Positions 25,783 to 34,606 of a stretch of DNA of 64,000 bases are shown here, one piece after another (position 1 is the first letter of the stretch; every line of letters begins with the position of its first letter). The notes under the pieces are model-generated. The model was not told where the DNA came from. It saw only the letters and a list, made by a program, of their open reading frames with translations, and did not search any database. A program made the position numbers and the translations under genes. Origin of the DNA: Sediminibacterium magnilacihabitans (GTDB taxonomy: Bacteria; Bacteroidota; Bacteroidia; Chitinophagales; Chitinophagaceae); assembly GCA_002973575.1 (NCBI GenBank), contig PVEQ01000014.1, positions 37,839 through 101,838 of the forward strand, given 5' to 3'.

Positions 25783-27030
25783 TCAGGATCGCTCTTCCCA
25801 TACCTGCACAAGCTGCGTCAACACATCAACCGCTTTTTCCATATCACGCACACCGATCCATTCGTGTTTGCTGTGAATGGCTTGCATGCCGGTGAAAATA
25901 TTCGGACAGGGCAATCCCATAAAGCTCAGCCGGCTGCCATCTGTTCCGCCCCGGATGGGTTCTTTGATCATATCCACTCCCGCGCGCCGGTAGGCTTCAG
26001 CTGCATATGCACTGATGTGCGGATGCAGGTCCAGTATTTCTTTCATGTTCCGGTACTGTTCCGTTACTTCAAATTCCATGGTGGCGCCAGGATATTGACC
26101 CAGCACGGCTATTGCCATCTGCTTCAACCTGTTTTCATATACTGCCAGTTTCGCAGTATCAAAATCACGCACAATGAATTCGATCGTTGCTTTCTCAGCA
26201 ATTCCATTTATGCCAACAGGATGTACAAATCCTTCCCGTTTCTCCGTAACCTCAGGAGCCCATTCGTTCTTAGGTAATGCAGCGAGTATCTCTCCTGCGA
26301 TCTTCAAGGCATTTACCAGTTTGTTCTTTGCATAACCTGGATGTGCAATGACACCTTGTACCGTAATACGCACACCATCTGCGCTGAAAGTTTCATCTTC
26401 AAAACTACCCAGCTCACCTCCGTCCAATGTATAGGCAACGGATGCTCCCAATTTTGACAGATCGAGTTTGGCCGTACCTTGTCCAACTTCTTCATCGGGC
26501 GTGAATAACAATTTGATGGTACCATGCTTTATTTCAGGATGCGTAACCAGGTAATGCGCCAGGTCCATGATGATGGCTACGCCGCTTTTATCATCAGCAC
26601 CCAGCAAAGTGGTGCCACTGGCCGTGATCACAGGCTGGCCAATATGTGTTTTGAGATAAGGATAGGTTGCAACACGGATTATCTGTTCCTGGTCATCGGG
26701 CAATGCAATATCCCTGCCATCATAAGATTCGTGCAGGATCGGCTTTACACCTGTACCGCTGCAATCCGGCGCTGTATCTACGTGACTGCAGAAACAAATG
26801 ACAGGCACTGGTTTCGAAGTAGTAGCAGGAATCGTGGCATATACATACCCATATTCGTCCATCATGGCATCTTCAATGCCCATGGCTTTCAATTCTGCTG
26901 CCAATATGGAAGACAGGTCTTTTTGCTTATTGGTACTGGGGAAAGAATTGCTGTGCGGATCGCTTTGGGTATCTACCTGCACATAACGCAGGAATCGTTC
27001 TGTAACTGTGTATGGGTAACCAGTTGCCAT
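25783..27030 (-). CDS. pepT: Peptidase T (tripeptide aminopeptidase)
   Basis: Cytosolic M20-family zinc aminopeptidase releasing the N-terminal residue of tripeptides. The ATG at 27030 gives 415 residues, the usual family length; the longer frame would add a non-homologous stretch read from an intergenic repeat. Seen: CFCSHVDTAPD with the first zinc His and catalytic Asp, LLGADDKSGVAI with the bridging Asp, FTPDEEVGQGT with the catalytic and ligand Glu pair, DFDTA in the lid domain and RGGTDGSRLSFMGLPCPN near the C-terminus. Single gene; an imperfect inverted repeat lies in its upstream region. Confidence 0.93.
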   Translation of the reverse strand: MATGYPYTVTERFLRYVQVDTQSDPHSNSFPSTNKQKDLSSILAAELKAMGIEDAMMDEYGYVYATIPATTSKPVPVICFCSHVDTAPDCSGTGVKPILHESYDGRDIALPDDQEQIIRVATYPYLKTHIGQPVITASGTTLLGADDKSGVAIIMDLAHYLVTHPEIKHGTIKLLFTPDEEVGQGTAKLDLSKLGASVAYTLDGGELGSFEDETFSADGVRITVQGVIAHPGYAKNKLVNALKIAGEILAALPKNEWAPEVTEKREGFVHPVGINGIAEKATIEFIVRDFDTAKLAVYENRLKQMAIAVLGQYPGATMEFEVTEQYRNMKEILDLHPHISAYAAEAYRRAGVDMIKEPIRGGTDGSRLSFMGLPCPNIFTGMQAIHSKHEWIGVRDMEKAVDVLTQLVQVWEERS

Positions 27031-27040
27031 GTGAGTTGTC

Positions 27041-27127
27041 AGTTGTTGGATGTTAGTTGTTAGAAAAATTTCATTACCCGTACAAAATAAACAACATCTG
27101 ACAACTATCAACTAACATCTAACAACT
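27041..27127. repeat. Imperfect inverted repeat made of AACAACT-like units
   Basis: AGTTGTTGGATGTTAGTTGTTAG-type arm at 27041-27063 pairs with 27105-27127 at 21 of 23 positions, with a 41-base spacer. Both arms consist of short TAACAACT/TGACAACT-like units repeated with variation. It fills the divergent gap between pepT and a membrane-protein gene. It looks like a dispersed intergenic element; function unknown. Confidence 0.6.
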
Positions 27128-27181
27128 ATTGCAAAAGCCAATCACATTGTTTATTTTGTTTGCATAACCAAACCCCTATAT

Positions 27182-27730
27182 ATGAAAAAAACCATCGTCG
27201 GCGCCCTCGTAGGCGCCATCATCATTTTTCTCTGGCAGTTCCTTTCCTGGACGGTAACCGGTTTGCACAGACAAGGTGCACAGTATACGCCGAAGCAGGA
27301 CAGTATCCTGAGTTACCTCAGCGCTCAATTCTCAGAAGATGGCGCTTATATGCTGCCTTCTTTCCCTGACGGAACTTCCATGGAAGACCAGAAAAAAATG
27401 GGTGAAGCGGCTACGGGTAAACCATGGGCACAGGTTTATTATCATAAGGCCATGAAGAGTGACATGGGCAGCAATATGGGAAGAGGATTTTTGGTAAACC
27501 TGGTGATGGTATGGCTGGCTTGCTGGATATTCTCCAAACTGAATGGTCCGTCGTTCGGAACCATCTTCCTTTCTTCTGTGTTTATCGGGTTGATCGTGTT
27601 CCTCAACTCGGCATATACGATGCATATCTGGTTCCAGACGAAAGATATCAATGCGCACCTGATCGATGCTTTGGTAGCTTGGGGCGTAACAGGTATCTGG
27701 CTGGGATGGTGGATGAAGAAAAAGAGCTGA
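27182..27730 (+). CDS. Uncharacterised four-helix membrane protein
   Basis: Not recognised. The 182 residues hold four predicted membrane segments (about 4-24, 102-119, 125-149 and 160-177). A ~75-residue polar loop between the first and second begins HRQGAQYTPKQDSIL and contains PSFPDGTSMEDQKKMGEAATGKPWAQVYYH. The C-terminus is WMKKKS, basic and probably cytoplasmic, which with an even helix count puts the N-terminus inside and the polar loop outside. The ATG, the coding look and the strong bidirectional terminator just after the stop support a real gene. It stands alone, divergent from pepT and convergent with the SlyD-like gene, so context gives no function. Confidence 0.75.
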   Translation: MKKTIVGALVGAIIIFLWQFLSWTVTGLHRQGAQYTPKQDSILSYLSAQFSEDGAYMLPSFPDGTSMEDQKKMGEAATGKPWAQVYYHKAMKSDMGSNMGRGFLVNLVMVWLACWIFSKLNGPSFGTIFLSSVFIGLIVFLNSAYTMHIWFQTKDINAHLIDALVAWGVTGIWLGWWMKKKS

Positions 27731-27746
27731 GCGTTAGTTGGGCTAT

Positions 27747-27795
27747 AAAAAAGCGTGAGGAGATGGATCAATAGATACTCCTCACGCTTTTTTTT
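27747..27795. terminator. Bidirectional rho-independent terminator
   Basis: A perfect 10-base stem (GCGTGAGGAG at 27753-27762 with CTCCTCACGC at 27778-27787) is flanked by six A on the left and eight T on the right, so it terminates both convergent genes: the membrane protein on plus and the SlyD-like protein on minus. Confidence 0.92.
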
Positions 27796-27796
27796 A

Positions 27797-28252
27797 TCAG
27801 GGCATGATGATCAAAGGACTTCCTCCTTCGATCGCTACCAATTCCAGGTCGAAGACGAGATCTTCTCCCGCCAGCGGATGGTTGGCATCCAATACCACCA
27901 CCTCATCTTTTATTGCAACAATACGTACCGGGATATGTTGTCCTGCACCATTGCTCATGTTCAATTGCATGCCCACTTCCGGTACCATATCGTCAGGGAA
28001 ACGGTCTTTGGGAAAATCCATGATCATATCTTCCTGCTTGGGTCCGTATGCTTCGGCTACCGGAATATGAATGGTCTTTTTCTCTCCAATGGCCATTCCT
28101 GTAACACCATTGTCGAAACCAGGTATCACCATTCCGCCTCCCACTTCAAATTCAAGTGGCTCCCTTCCCGCTGAAGAATCAAATGTGGTACCATCGGTTA
28201 ATTTACCGTGATAATGCACTTTTACTTTATCACCTTTTTTTACTTGTTGCAT
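27797..28252 (-). CDS. slyD: FKBP-type peptidyl-prolyl isomerase, SlyD-like
   Basis: Cytosolic prolyl isomerase/chaperone of 151 residues. Seen: N-terminal FKBP half ([17 protein letters not shown], then [22 protein letters not shown]), an inserted flap of about 60 residues beginning [12 protein letters not shown] that matches the SlyD insert-in-flap chaperone domain, and return to the FKBP fold with [22 protein letters not shown]. The His-rich nickel-binding tail of enterobacterial SlyD is absent; the protein ends in hydrophobic residues, so a hydrogenase-maturation role is unlikely. Monocistronic: a terminator follows it and it is divergent from fmt. Confidence 0.92.
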   Translation of the reverse strand: MQQVKKGDKVKVHYHGKLTDGTTFDSSAGREPLEFEVGGGMVIPGFDNGVTGMAIGEKKTIHIPVAEAYGPKQEDMIMDFPKDRFPDDMVPEVGMQLNMSNGAGQHIPVRIVAIKDEVVVLDANHPLAGEDLVFDLELVAIEGGSPLIIMP

Positions 28253-28317
28253 GTGTCTTGTATTGTCATTAAATTATGTGTAAAAGTACAATCGGGGCTG
28301 CATGTAAGGAGAACTAT

Positions 28318-28347
28318 TTTGGTTTCATCAACTAACGGCTACTTTTG
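28318..28347 (+). promoter_or_regulatory. Bacteroidota-type promoter for fmt
   Basis: TTTG at 28318-28321 and TACTTTTG at 28340-28347 (18-base spacer) match the -33/-7 consensus TTTG and TAnnTTTG. The -7 box ends four bases before the ATG at 28352, so the transcript would have almost no leader. Confidence 0.65.
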
Positions 28348-28351
28348 CAGC

Positions 28352-29314
28352 ATGACAAATACCCTTTCGCCCCTCACCAGGAAGGATTTACGTATTGTAT
28401 TCATGGGTACTCCGGAGTTCGCCGTGGCTTCATTGGATGCATTGCTCAACGCCGGATTTTCGGTGGTGGGTGTTGTGACGGCTCCCGATAAACCTGCCGG
28501 CAGAGGTATGAAACCAACCACCAGCGCCGTAAAAAAATATGCGCTTGAAAAAGGGTTGACAGTATTGCAACCCGAAAAGCTGAGAGACCCTGCTTTCCTG
28601 GCAGCGCTCAGCGCTTTGCAGGCACATGTTCAAATAGTAGTAGCGTTCCGGATGTTACCGGAGGCCGTTTGGAATATGCCTCCTGTGGGTACCATCAATG
28701 TACATGGTTCTTTGTTGCCTCAATACCGTGGCGCCGCTCCCATCAACTGGGCCATCATCAACGGAGAAACAACTACCGGTGTTACCACTTTCAAATTGCA
28801 GCATGCGATCGACACGGGCAATATATTGCTGCAAAAAAGTTTTCCTATTGGTGAAGATGAAACAGCGGGCGAAGTACACGATCGCATGAAAATCATCGGC
28901 GCCTCCTTGTTGGTAGAAACTTTACAAAGTTTACTGGACGGATCATTGGAAGAAAAAGATCAATCGGCGTTCCCCGGACCGGATCAATTAAAGCATGCGC
29001 CCAAGCTGTTTACAGAAGATTGTCGCATCAACTGGACGGAGACAGCAGCACAGATCCACAATCGCATCCGCGGCCTTTCTCCCTTTCCCGGCGCACTGAC
29101 CATGCTGGATGGAAAAATTTTGAAACTCTTCAAAAGTTCAAAAGAACTGGTTGATCACCAACATATACCCGGCGCTGTATTTACCGATGGTAAAACTTAC
29201 CTGAAGTTTGCCTGTAAAGATGGCTTTATTCACTTGCTGGACCTTCAGCTCGAAGGAAAGAAAAGAATGCCCGTAGCCGAATTCCTGCGCGGTTACCGGT
29301 TGCAGGCATCATAA
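28352..29314 (+). CDS. fmt: Methionyl-tRNA formyltransferase
   Basis: Formylates initiator Met-tRNA using 10-formyl-tetrahydrofolate, cytosolic. The ATG at 28352 gives 320 residues, the normal length; 48 extra upstream codons in frame run through the promoter and are not coding. Seen: RIVFMGTPEFAVASLDALL at the N-terminus, VTAPDKPAGRGMKPTTSAVK, the catalytic-region HGSLLPQYRGAAPINWAI (Asn-His-Asp active-site family), and the C-terminal tRNA-binding domain (IRGLSPFPGALT). It ends four bases from the convergent LysM gene. Nearby thyA and folA also act in folate metabolism, though on the opposite strand. Confidence 0.95.
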   Translation: MTNTLSPLTRKDLRIVFMGTPEFAVASLDALLNAGFSVVGVVTAPDKPAGRGMKPTTSAVKKYALEKGLTVLQPEKLRDPAFLAALSALQAHVQIVVAFRMLPEAVWNMPPVGTINVHGSLLPQYRGAAPINWAIINGETTTGVTTFKLQHAIDTGNILLQKSFPIGEDETAGEVHDRMKIIGASLLVETLQSLLDGSLEEKDQSAFPGPDQLKHAPKLFTEDCRINWTETAAQIHNRIRGLSPFPGALTMLDGKILKLFKSSKELVDHQHIPGAVFTDGKTYLKFACKDGFIHLLDLQLEGKKRMPVAEFLRGYRLQAS

Positions 29315-29318
29315 ACTG

Positions 29319-30290
29319 TTATTCAAAATAAGTAACGGAAACCGTCGATTTACCATCCGTCATGTCGAGCGCCACAGCCGCCGCATTACTCATGCGCAGC
29401 AACAAGCCCGCCCCTCCTTTGGTTTCCACGAGTTTGTCGAGCACTTTGGCGCAAATACTTTTGTTGCTAGTAGAAGTGATGCGAACAATGGTTCCCGGAG
29501 GCACATCATTCATCAACACATAAAACTTACGGTCTGTCCACCCGCTGATGGTCTTAAAAATGCCCGCATCACCCGAATGGAATTGCTGCGTCGCTGTCTC
29601 GGGGTGGTTGGCAAATTGAAGTGCGAAATATCCTTCATCACCCGGTTTGGGGTCGTATTTGATATCGGCATTGGCAGTCTGTTGTTGCGGCGCTTCGTTT
29701 TTTACTTCAACCGATTCTTTTTTCGGTTCTGTAACCGGTGGTTGCTGGTTTTTCTTCGCAACCGGAGCAGGTGTGCTGGTATTAACAGATGCAGGAGGTG
29801 CATCAACTGGTGCTGTTACAGCCGGAGCAGCCGCCACTTCATTTCTTTTTCCTCCTTTGAGATAGCCTACGATCAACAACTGTCCATCGCGGATAACATC
29901 TCTTTTCAAACCGTTCCAGTCGCGCAGTAATTGTATGTTCACATTATTGAACGACTGGCTGATATGAAAAAGATTATCTCCTTTGGCAACCGTGTGATAC
30001 ACCGGTTCGTTGAAGCTGGCTGACTGCCCCTGCGCCAGGTTATTGCGCGTAAGGGGTATCTTCAGGATCATTCCTTTTTTGAGCAGGGTAGCTACTTTGA
30101 TGCCGTTGAATTTGGCCAACTGTATGGAAGTGGTTCCATAATGACTGGCAATACCTGACAGTACTTCTCCTCCGGCCACTTTATGTTTAACATAGAGCGC
30201 AGGCGCTTTCCCCAGGGCTACCAGTTTTTCCTGGGCCTGCGCGGTACTCACAACAAAAAAACAAACGATCAGCCAACCAAAATTTTTCAT
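29319..30290 (-). CDS. Exported LysM protein with C-terminal DPBB-like domain
   Basis: Predicted periplasmic peptidoglycan-binding protein of 323 residues. The ATG at 30290 was chosen because it starts a clean signal peptide (MKNFGWLIVCFFVVSTAQAQ) and avoids overlap with the upstream methyltransferase gene. Seen: two LysM domains (about 36-78, HKVAGGEVLSGIASHYGTT, and 98-141, HTVAKGDNLFHISQSF), a Pro/Ala/Glu-rich linker (about 150-215), then a C-terminal beta domain with GTIVRITSTSNKSICAKVLD and LLLRMSNAAAVAL. The last resembles the double-psi beta-barrel of RlpA-type proteins, though without checking the RlpA catalytic Asp. Last gene of the long minus-strand run starting at thyA. Confidence 0.82.
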   Translation of the reverse strand: MKNFGWLIVCFFVVSTAQAQEKLVALGKAPALYVKHKVAGGEVLSGIASHYGTTSIQLAKFNGIKVATLLKKGMILKIPLTRNNLAQGQSASFNEPVYHTVAKGDNLFHISQSFNNVNIQLLRDWNGLKRDVIRDGQLLIVGYLKGGKRNEVAAAPAVTAPVDAPPASVNTSTPAPVAKKNQQPPVTEPKKESVEVKNEAPQQQTANADIKYDPKPGDEGYFALQFANHPETATQQFHSGDAGIFKTISGWTDRKFYVLMNDVPPGTIVRITSTSNKSICAKVLDKLVETKGGAGLLLRMSNAAAVALDMTDGKSTVSVTYFE

Positions 30291-30319
30291 ACGTTTCTGT
30301 GGATTGCAATGTTGCAAAT

Positions 30320-31681
30320 CTAATCTTTTAATATTCTCCATGCTGCCGGGTAGTAATTATTGATGCGGTTCGGTAATATTTTCACCCATCCTAACGGCAA
30401 ATGGTCATATCTTATTATATTCCATCCATGTTTGGCATCTACCCGGAACTCTTTCCGGCGGAGGTATTGTAAAGCCTCTTCCCTTGGCAAATCAATAGCC
30501 GGGAAATGATCGATGGGTAACAAACTTAATGCCAGTTCATGCGATGGAACGATATCACGCCCTTTGATGCTGCCCAGTTCTGTTCCTGCTTTTTTAATAT
30601 ACAACTGACCCGCCAACAGTTTCAGGTCCTGCCACCAAGGCTCGGATATACAACGAATGGCATCTGCCTGTTTGAAAAAAACAACATCGGTCAGGTTCGG
30701 CATGAATGCCTGCAGCATTTGCATCTCTTGCCGGGATGGTTGGGGTAAAGCCGGTTCCTTTTGTTTCTTTCCTGCACCAACGATACCTTTCTTTTGCCGG
30801 AATACACTTATAAAAAAACCTTCTCCTTTTATTTTATCGGGATAGAAACGATAACCCTTTGCCTGATGCCGGGGAGAATTGGTTTCTACAATAGCCCATG
30901 CTGCCGGTAATTGCAGTTGCACAGATTCCATGCCCATTTCATCAACGAGCCAATCGGCAATCGCTTCATCTTCTTCCACCGAATAAGAACAGGTAGAATA
31001 CAGGAGCAATCCATCCTGTTTGAGTGCAGGCAGCACATCGGCCAGTATCCTTTGTTGCCGCTGGCTGCACAACTGCACATTGTCTTCACTCCATTCCGCT
31101 ATGGCCGAAGGATCTTTCCGGAAAAGGCCGCTGCCGCTGCAAGGCGCATCCACCATCATTACATCGAAATAAGCAGGCAGTGATTGAAAATGTACCGGGT
31201 CGTTATTCGTAACAACCACAGGCGTTGTTCCCCATTTGGTGATGTTTTCCACCAACACAGCCGCGCGTGTTTTGATCACTTCGTTGGCCACGAGCAATCC
31301 GTCTTTAAAATAAGTACTGAGCAATGTACTTTTGCCTCCCGGCGCAGCACAAAGGTCCAGCACTTTTTTTCCGGCCGTTTTACCGCCAATCAACTGTTCC
31401 AGCACATACCAGATGAACATACTGCTGGCTTCCTGTACATAATAAGCGCCCGCATGAAAAGCCGGATCGAATGTGAAAGAGGGGCGTTCTTCAAGGTACA
31501 GACCTTGCAGACACCAGGGCACCTGCACTCCTTCGGGTAACGAAGCATTATTTTCCTTTTTGAAAGGATTCCGCCTGATAGAAGTTACCTGTTCACCGGT
31601 TGTATGCGCTGCTTCAAAAGCAACCCGGTCGAAGCCTTTTGCTTTTTCCAGCGAATCCAGGAATGACTGGGGAAGGGTCAT
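30320..31681 (-). CDS. rRNA (cytosine-C5)-methyltransferase, RsmB/RsmF (NOL1/NOP2/Sun) family
   Basis: SAM-dependent RNA m5C methyltransferase of 453 residues, cytosolic. Seen: an N-terminal region with SIRRNPFKKE, SAM motif LDLCAAPGGKST, MMVDAPCSGSGLFRKDP (motif IV with the release Cys) and LLYSTCSYSVEEDEA (motif VI with the nucleophile Cys), followed by a C-terminal RNA-binding extension with LPREEALQYLRR and RINNYYPAAWRIL, as in RsmF (YebU)-type enzymes. Both catalytic Cys are present. Starts 38 bases after pntB stops and leads into the LysM gene with a 29-base gap. Confidence 0.92.
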   Translation of the reverse strand: MTLPQSFLDSLEKAKGFDRVAFEAAHTTGEQVTSIRRNPFKKENNASLPEGVQVPWCLQGLYLEERPSFTFDPAFHAGAYYVQEASSMFIWYVLEQLIGGKTAGKKVLDLCAAPGGKSTLLSTYFKDGLLVANEVIKTRAAVLVENITKWGTTPVVVTNNDPVHFQSLPAYFDVMMVDAPCSGSGLFRKDPSAIAEWSEDNVQLCSQRQQRILADVLPALKQDGLLLYSTCSYSVEEDEAIADWLVDEMGMESVQLQLPAAWAIVETNSPRHQAKGYRFYPDKIKGEGFFISVFRQKKGIVGAGKKQKEPALPQPSRQEMQMLQAFMPNLTDVVFFKQADAIRCISEPWWQDLKLLAGQLYIKKAGTELGSIKGRDIVPSHELALSLLPIDHFPAIDLPREEALQYLRRKEFRVDAKHGWNIIRYDHLPLGWVKILPNRINNYYPAAWRILKD

Positions 31682-31719
31682 CTACAAATGTAATGTGAAA
31701 ATGGCGCAATGATAGAAAG

Positions 31720-33117
31720 TCAGGCATTCTTGATCTCCGCTACCAGTTTCTGCAAAGCCGCTTTGGCATCGCCAAACAACATCGAGGTTTTGGGTTGAAA
31801 GAAGAGTGCGTTTTCAATGCCGGCATAACCGGGCTTCATGCTTCGTTTGTTTACGATAACCGTTTTGGCCTGCTCTACTTCCAATATGGGCATTCCGTAA
31901 ATAGGAGACGCAGGATCTGATTTAGCGGCAGGATTGACTACATCATTGGCGCCTAATACCAACACTACATCGGAGGTTTTGAATTCGTCATTCGCCTGCT
32001 CCATTTCAAGCAGTTTATCATAACTCACATCGGCTTCCGCCAACAATACGTTCATGTGTCCGGGCATCCTTCCGGCTACCGGGTGAATGGCATATTTCAC
32101 TTCCACTCCTTTTTCTTCCAGTAATTTTTCCAGTTCATGGCATACATGTTGCGCCTGTGCCACTGCAAGACCGTAACCAGGCACGATCATCACTTTATTG
32201 GCATAGCTCATACATACAGCAGCATCTGACAGGGATATTTCTTTGTAGCTACCCTGTTCTCCTTTGGTACCTGCCGCAGCGGCACTGCTGCCGCCAAAAG
32301 AACCGATGAGCACATTGGTAAGACTGCGGTTCATGGCTTTGCACATGAGCATCGTAAGCAGGGTACCGGCAGCGCCTACCAATATACCTCCGGTAAGCAT
32401 CACCTGGTTATTATACAGGAATCCGCCGCAGGCAGCTGCTACGCCTGTGAAAGAGTTCAATAAAGAGATCACGACCGGCATATCGGCGCCACCGATGGGT
32501 AGCACAAACATTACACCATATACCAATGCTGCAACAAAAATGATATAGAACAACCAATAATTATCGTTGTTCAGGTTGAAGAGCAGGTATGCTGCCGCAG
32601 CCAGCGTCAACAACAGCAATATGATATTGCCTATCTGTTGTCCTTTGAAAGCAAAATCTTTGATGCGGCCGTTCAGTTTACCCCAGGCAATGATACTGCC
32701 GGCAAACGATACCGATCCTATGATCAGTCCCAATAAAATAGTAAGCAGGGTTCCTTGTGCTGCATCACGACCAACGAGGTGACCATATTCATTGATGGAA
32801 ATCAGTGCCGCGCAGGCGCCGCCCATTCCATTGAAAAGACTGACCATTTCGGGCATGGCCGTCATCTTCACTTTCTTTGCGGCTATCCATCCGGTAATGC
32901 TGCCGATGAGCAATCCGCCGAATATCCACAGGTGATTGTGCAACCGTTCTCCATTTTCTTCATACAAGAAAATGGTGCCGATAATGGCCAGCGTCATGCC
33001 GGCCGCGGCTACCAGGTTGCCTTTCCTGGCCGTATCGGGATGCGATAACATCTTCAACCCCAGGATAAAAGTTACCGACCCTACCAGGTAAATGAATGAA
33101 AGCAGGCTCAATCCCAT
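31720..33117 (-). CDS. pntB: NAD(P) transhydrogenase subunit beta
   Basis: Inner-membrane proton-translocating transhydrogenase component (465 residues) carrying membrane helices and the NADP(H)-binding domain III. Seen: nine or so hydrophobic segments up to about residue 270, then SYANKVMIVPGYGLAVAQAQ, the NADP-site YAIHPVAGRMPGHMNVLLAEA, VVLVLGANDVVNPAAKSDP, GMPILEVEQAKTVIVNKRSM and PGYAGIENALFF, all strongly conserved in PntB. It starts two bases after pntA2 stops. With the other two subunits it reduces NADP+ with NADH, driven by proton influx, supplying NADPH to the adjacent folate genes and biosynthesis. Confidence 0.97.
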   Translation of the reverse strand: MGLSLLSFIYLVGSVTFILGLKMLSHPDTARKGNLVAAAGMTLAIIGTIFLYEENGERLHNHLWIFGGLLIGSITGWIAAKKVKMTAMPEMVSLFNGMGGACAALISINEYGHLVGRDAAQGTLLTILLGLIIGSVSFAGSIIAWGKLNGRIKDFAFKGQQIGNIILLLLTLAAAAYLLFNLNNDNYWLFYIIFVAALVYGVMFVLPIGGADMPVVISLLNSFTGVAAACGGFLYNNQVMLTGGILVGAAGTLLTMLMCKAMNRSLTNVLIGSFGGSSAAAAGTKGEQGSYKEISLSDAAVCMSYANKVMIVPGYGLAVAQAQHVCHELEKLLEEKGVEVKYAIHPVAGRMPGHMNVLLAEADVSYDKLLEMEQANDEFKTSDVVLVLGANDVVNPAAKSDPASPIYGMPILEVEQAKTVIVNKRSMKPGYAGIENALFFQPKTSMLFGDAKAALQKLVAEIKNA

Positions 33118-33119
33118 AG

Positions 33120-33428
33120 CTATTTTTTCTTCTTAAACATTTCAAGCATCCTGTCTGTAACCATAAAACCTCCCACCACATTCAACGTTCCTAAAATCAC
33201 TGCCAGGAAACCTATGATCAATGCAATGTAATTATCGGGGTCAACCCTTCCCATCACAATAATGGCGCCGATGATCACCACGCCGTGTATGGCATTGGCG
33301 CCGCTCATCAACGGGGTGTGCAACACGCTCGGTACGCGTCCGATCACTTCAATACCCAGGAAAATAGATAAGATCACGATGTAGATGATCGCATGATTGT
33401 CGTGTACCCAATCGAAAAAACTTTCCAT
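33120..33428 (-). CDS. pntAB: NAD(P) transhydrogenase subunit alpha, membrane part (alpha-2)
   Basis: Small membrane subunit of 102 residues corresponding to the C-terminal membrane domain of enterobacterial PntA. Seen: three hydrophobic segments (about 13-33, 46-60 and 66-90) with PLMSGANAIHGVVIIGA and LAVILGTLNVVGGFMVTDRMLEMF, both hallmarks of this domain. The split alpha-1/alpha-2/beta organisation is known from Rhodospirillum and other bacteria. It lies between pntA1 (9-base gap) and pntB (2-base gap). Confidence 0.95.
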   Translation of the reverse strand: MESFFDWVHDNHAIIYIVILSIFLGIEVIGRVPSVLHTPLMSGANAIHGVVIIGAIIVMGRVDPDNYIALIIGFLAVILGTLNVVGGFMVTDRMLEMFKKKK

Positions 33429-33437
33429 AAAACAATA

Positions 33438-34574
33438 TTAAGCGTATGATGAACCTACCAGTTGTTCCACTCTTTCGTGCACGATATTACCTCCGTGTGT
33501 GATGCAGCTTCCTTTTACAATATCATCGTCAAAATTCAGTTGGAGTTCCGCATCGGCACCAGTGATCAGTTGTAAAAAGTTCAGTACGTTCTTTCCATAG
33601 AGTTTGCTTGCATCGAAGGGCATATCAGCTGCCAGGTTGCTGTTGCCAACAATGGTAACGCCGTTGCGTTGCACTGTTTCGTTGTTACGGGCAGCGAATA
33701 CATTTCCCCCGGTGGAAGCAGCCAGGTCTATGATCACGCTGCCGGGTTTCATGGTATCCAGCATTGCTTCCGAAATTAATAAGGGCGCTTTCTTTCCCGG
33801 TATCTGTGCGGTTGTGATGATGATGTCGGACTTTGCAACCGAAGCAGCCAATCGCTCCTGTTGTTTCTGTTTGTATTCTTCTGTCTGTTCTACTGCATAG
33901 CCCCCTGCTTTGGAAGCATCGGCCGCTCCATCCACTTCTATAAATTTGGCCCCAAGGCTCATCACTTCTTCCTTTACTGCAGGCCTGGTATCCGACACTT
34001 CAACTACTGCTCCGAGTCTACGCGCTGTAGCAATGGCCTGCAATCCTGCCACACCGGCTCCCAATATCAATACCTTGGCCGGCGCAATGCTACCTGCGGC
34101 CGTCATGAACATGGGAAAATAACGGGGAAACAAAGTGGCTGCCAGCAATACAGAGCGGTAGCCGGCAATATTTGCCTGGCTGCTCAACACATCCATGCTT
34201 TGTGCACGTGTGGTGCGGGGAATCATATCGAGGCTGAATGTAGTGAGCGAACGCTGTGCCCATTCTTTCATCAATGCATGGTTAAACAGGGGTTGAAAAA
34301 CACCAATGACAACAGCATGCGGTTTGATCAGTTCCAGGTCTGTGGTGCTTAACGGATGAATGGAAAGGAGTACATCGCTCTGTTGTAATAACTCTTTTCG
34401 CGATACGGTTGGAATATGTACGGCACGATACGCATCGTCGGAAGCGAAGGCAGCAGCGCCTGCATTAGACTCAACCATTACCTGCACTTTTTTTGCTGCC
34501 AATGCCTGTGCCTGTTCAGGTAAGAGAGAAACTCGCTTGTCGCCATGCTGCTCTTTCAGTATTCCAACAATCAT
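33438..34574 (-). CDS. pntAA: NAD(P) transhydrogenase subunit alpha, soluble part (alpha-1)
   Basis: NAD(H)-binding domain I protein of 378 residues, related to alanine dehydrogenase, peripheral to the membrane. Seen: MIVGILKEQHGDKRVSLLPEQ at the start, FSLDMIPRTTRAQSMDVLSSQ, the dinucleotide fold VLILGAGVAGLQAIATARRLG, VSDTRPAVKEEVMSLGAKF, and the mobile-loop region ending in IIDLAASTGGNV. It stops just before the alpha-2 subunit. The shared transcript probably begins further upstream, at thyA, because all the gaps between are 32 bases or less. Confidence 0.96.
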   Translation of the reverse strand: MIVGILKEQHGDKRVSLLPEQAQALAAKKVQVMVESNAGAAAFASDDAYRAVHIPTVSRKELLQQSDVLLSIHPLSTTDLELIKPHAVVIGVFQPLFNHALMKEWAQRSLTTFSLDMIPRTTRAQSMDVLSSQANIAGYRSVLLAATLFPRYFPMFMTAAGSIAPAKVLILGAGVAGLQAIATARRLGAVVEVSDTRPAVKEEVMSLGAKFIEVDGAADASKAGGYAVEQTEEYKQKQQERLAASVAKSDIIITTAQIPGKKAPLLISEAMLDTMKPGSVIIDLAASTGGNVFAARNNETVQRNGVTIVGNSNLAADMPFDASKLYGKNVLNFLQLITGADAELQLNFDDDIVKGSCITHGGNIVHERVEQLVGSSYA

Positions 34575-34606
34575 GGATTCAAATTATGCTTTTTTTCGTT
34601 CAGATA

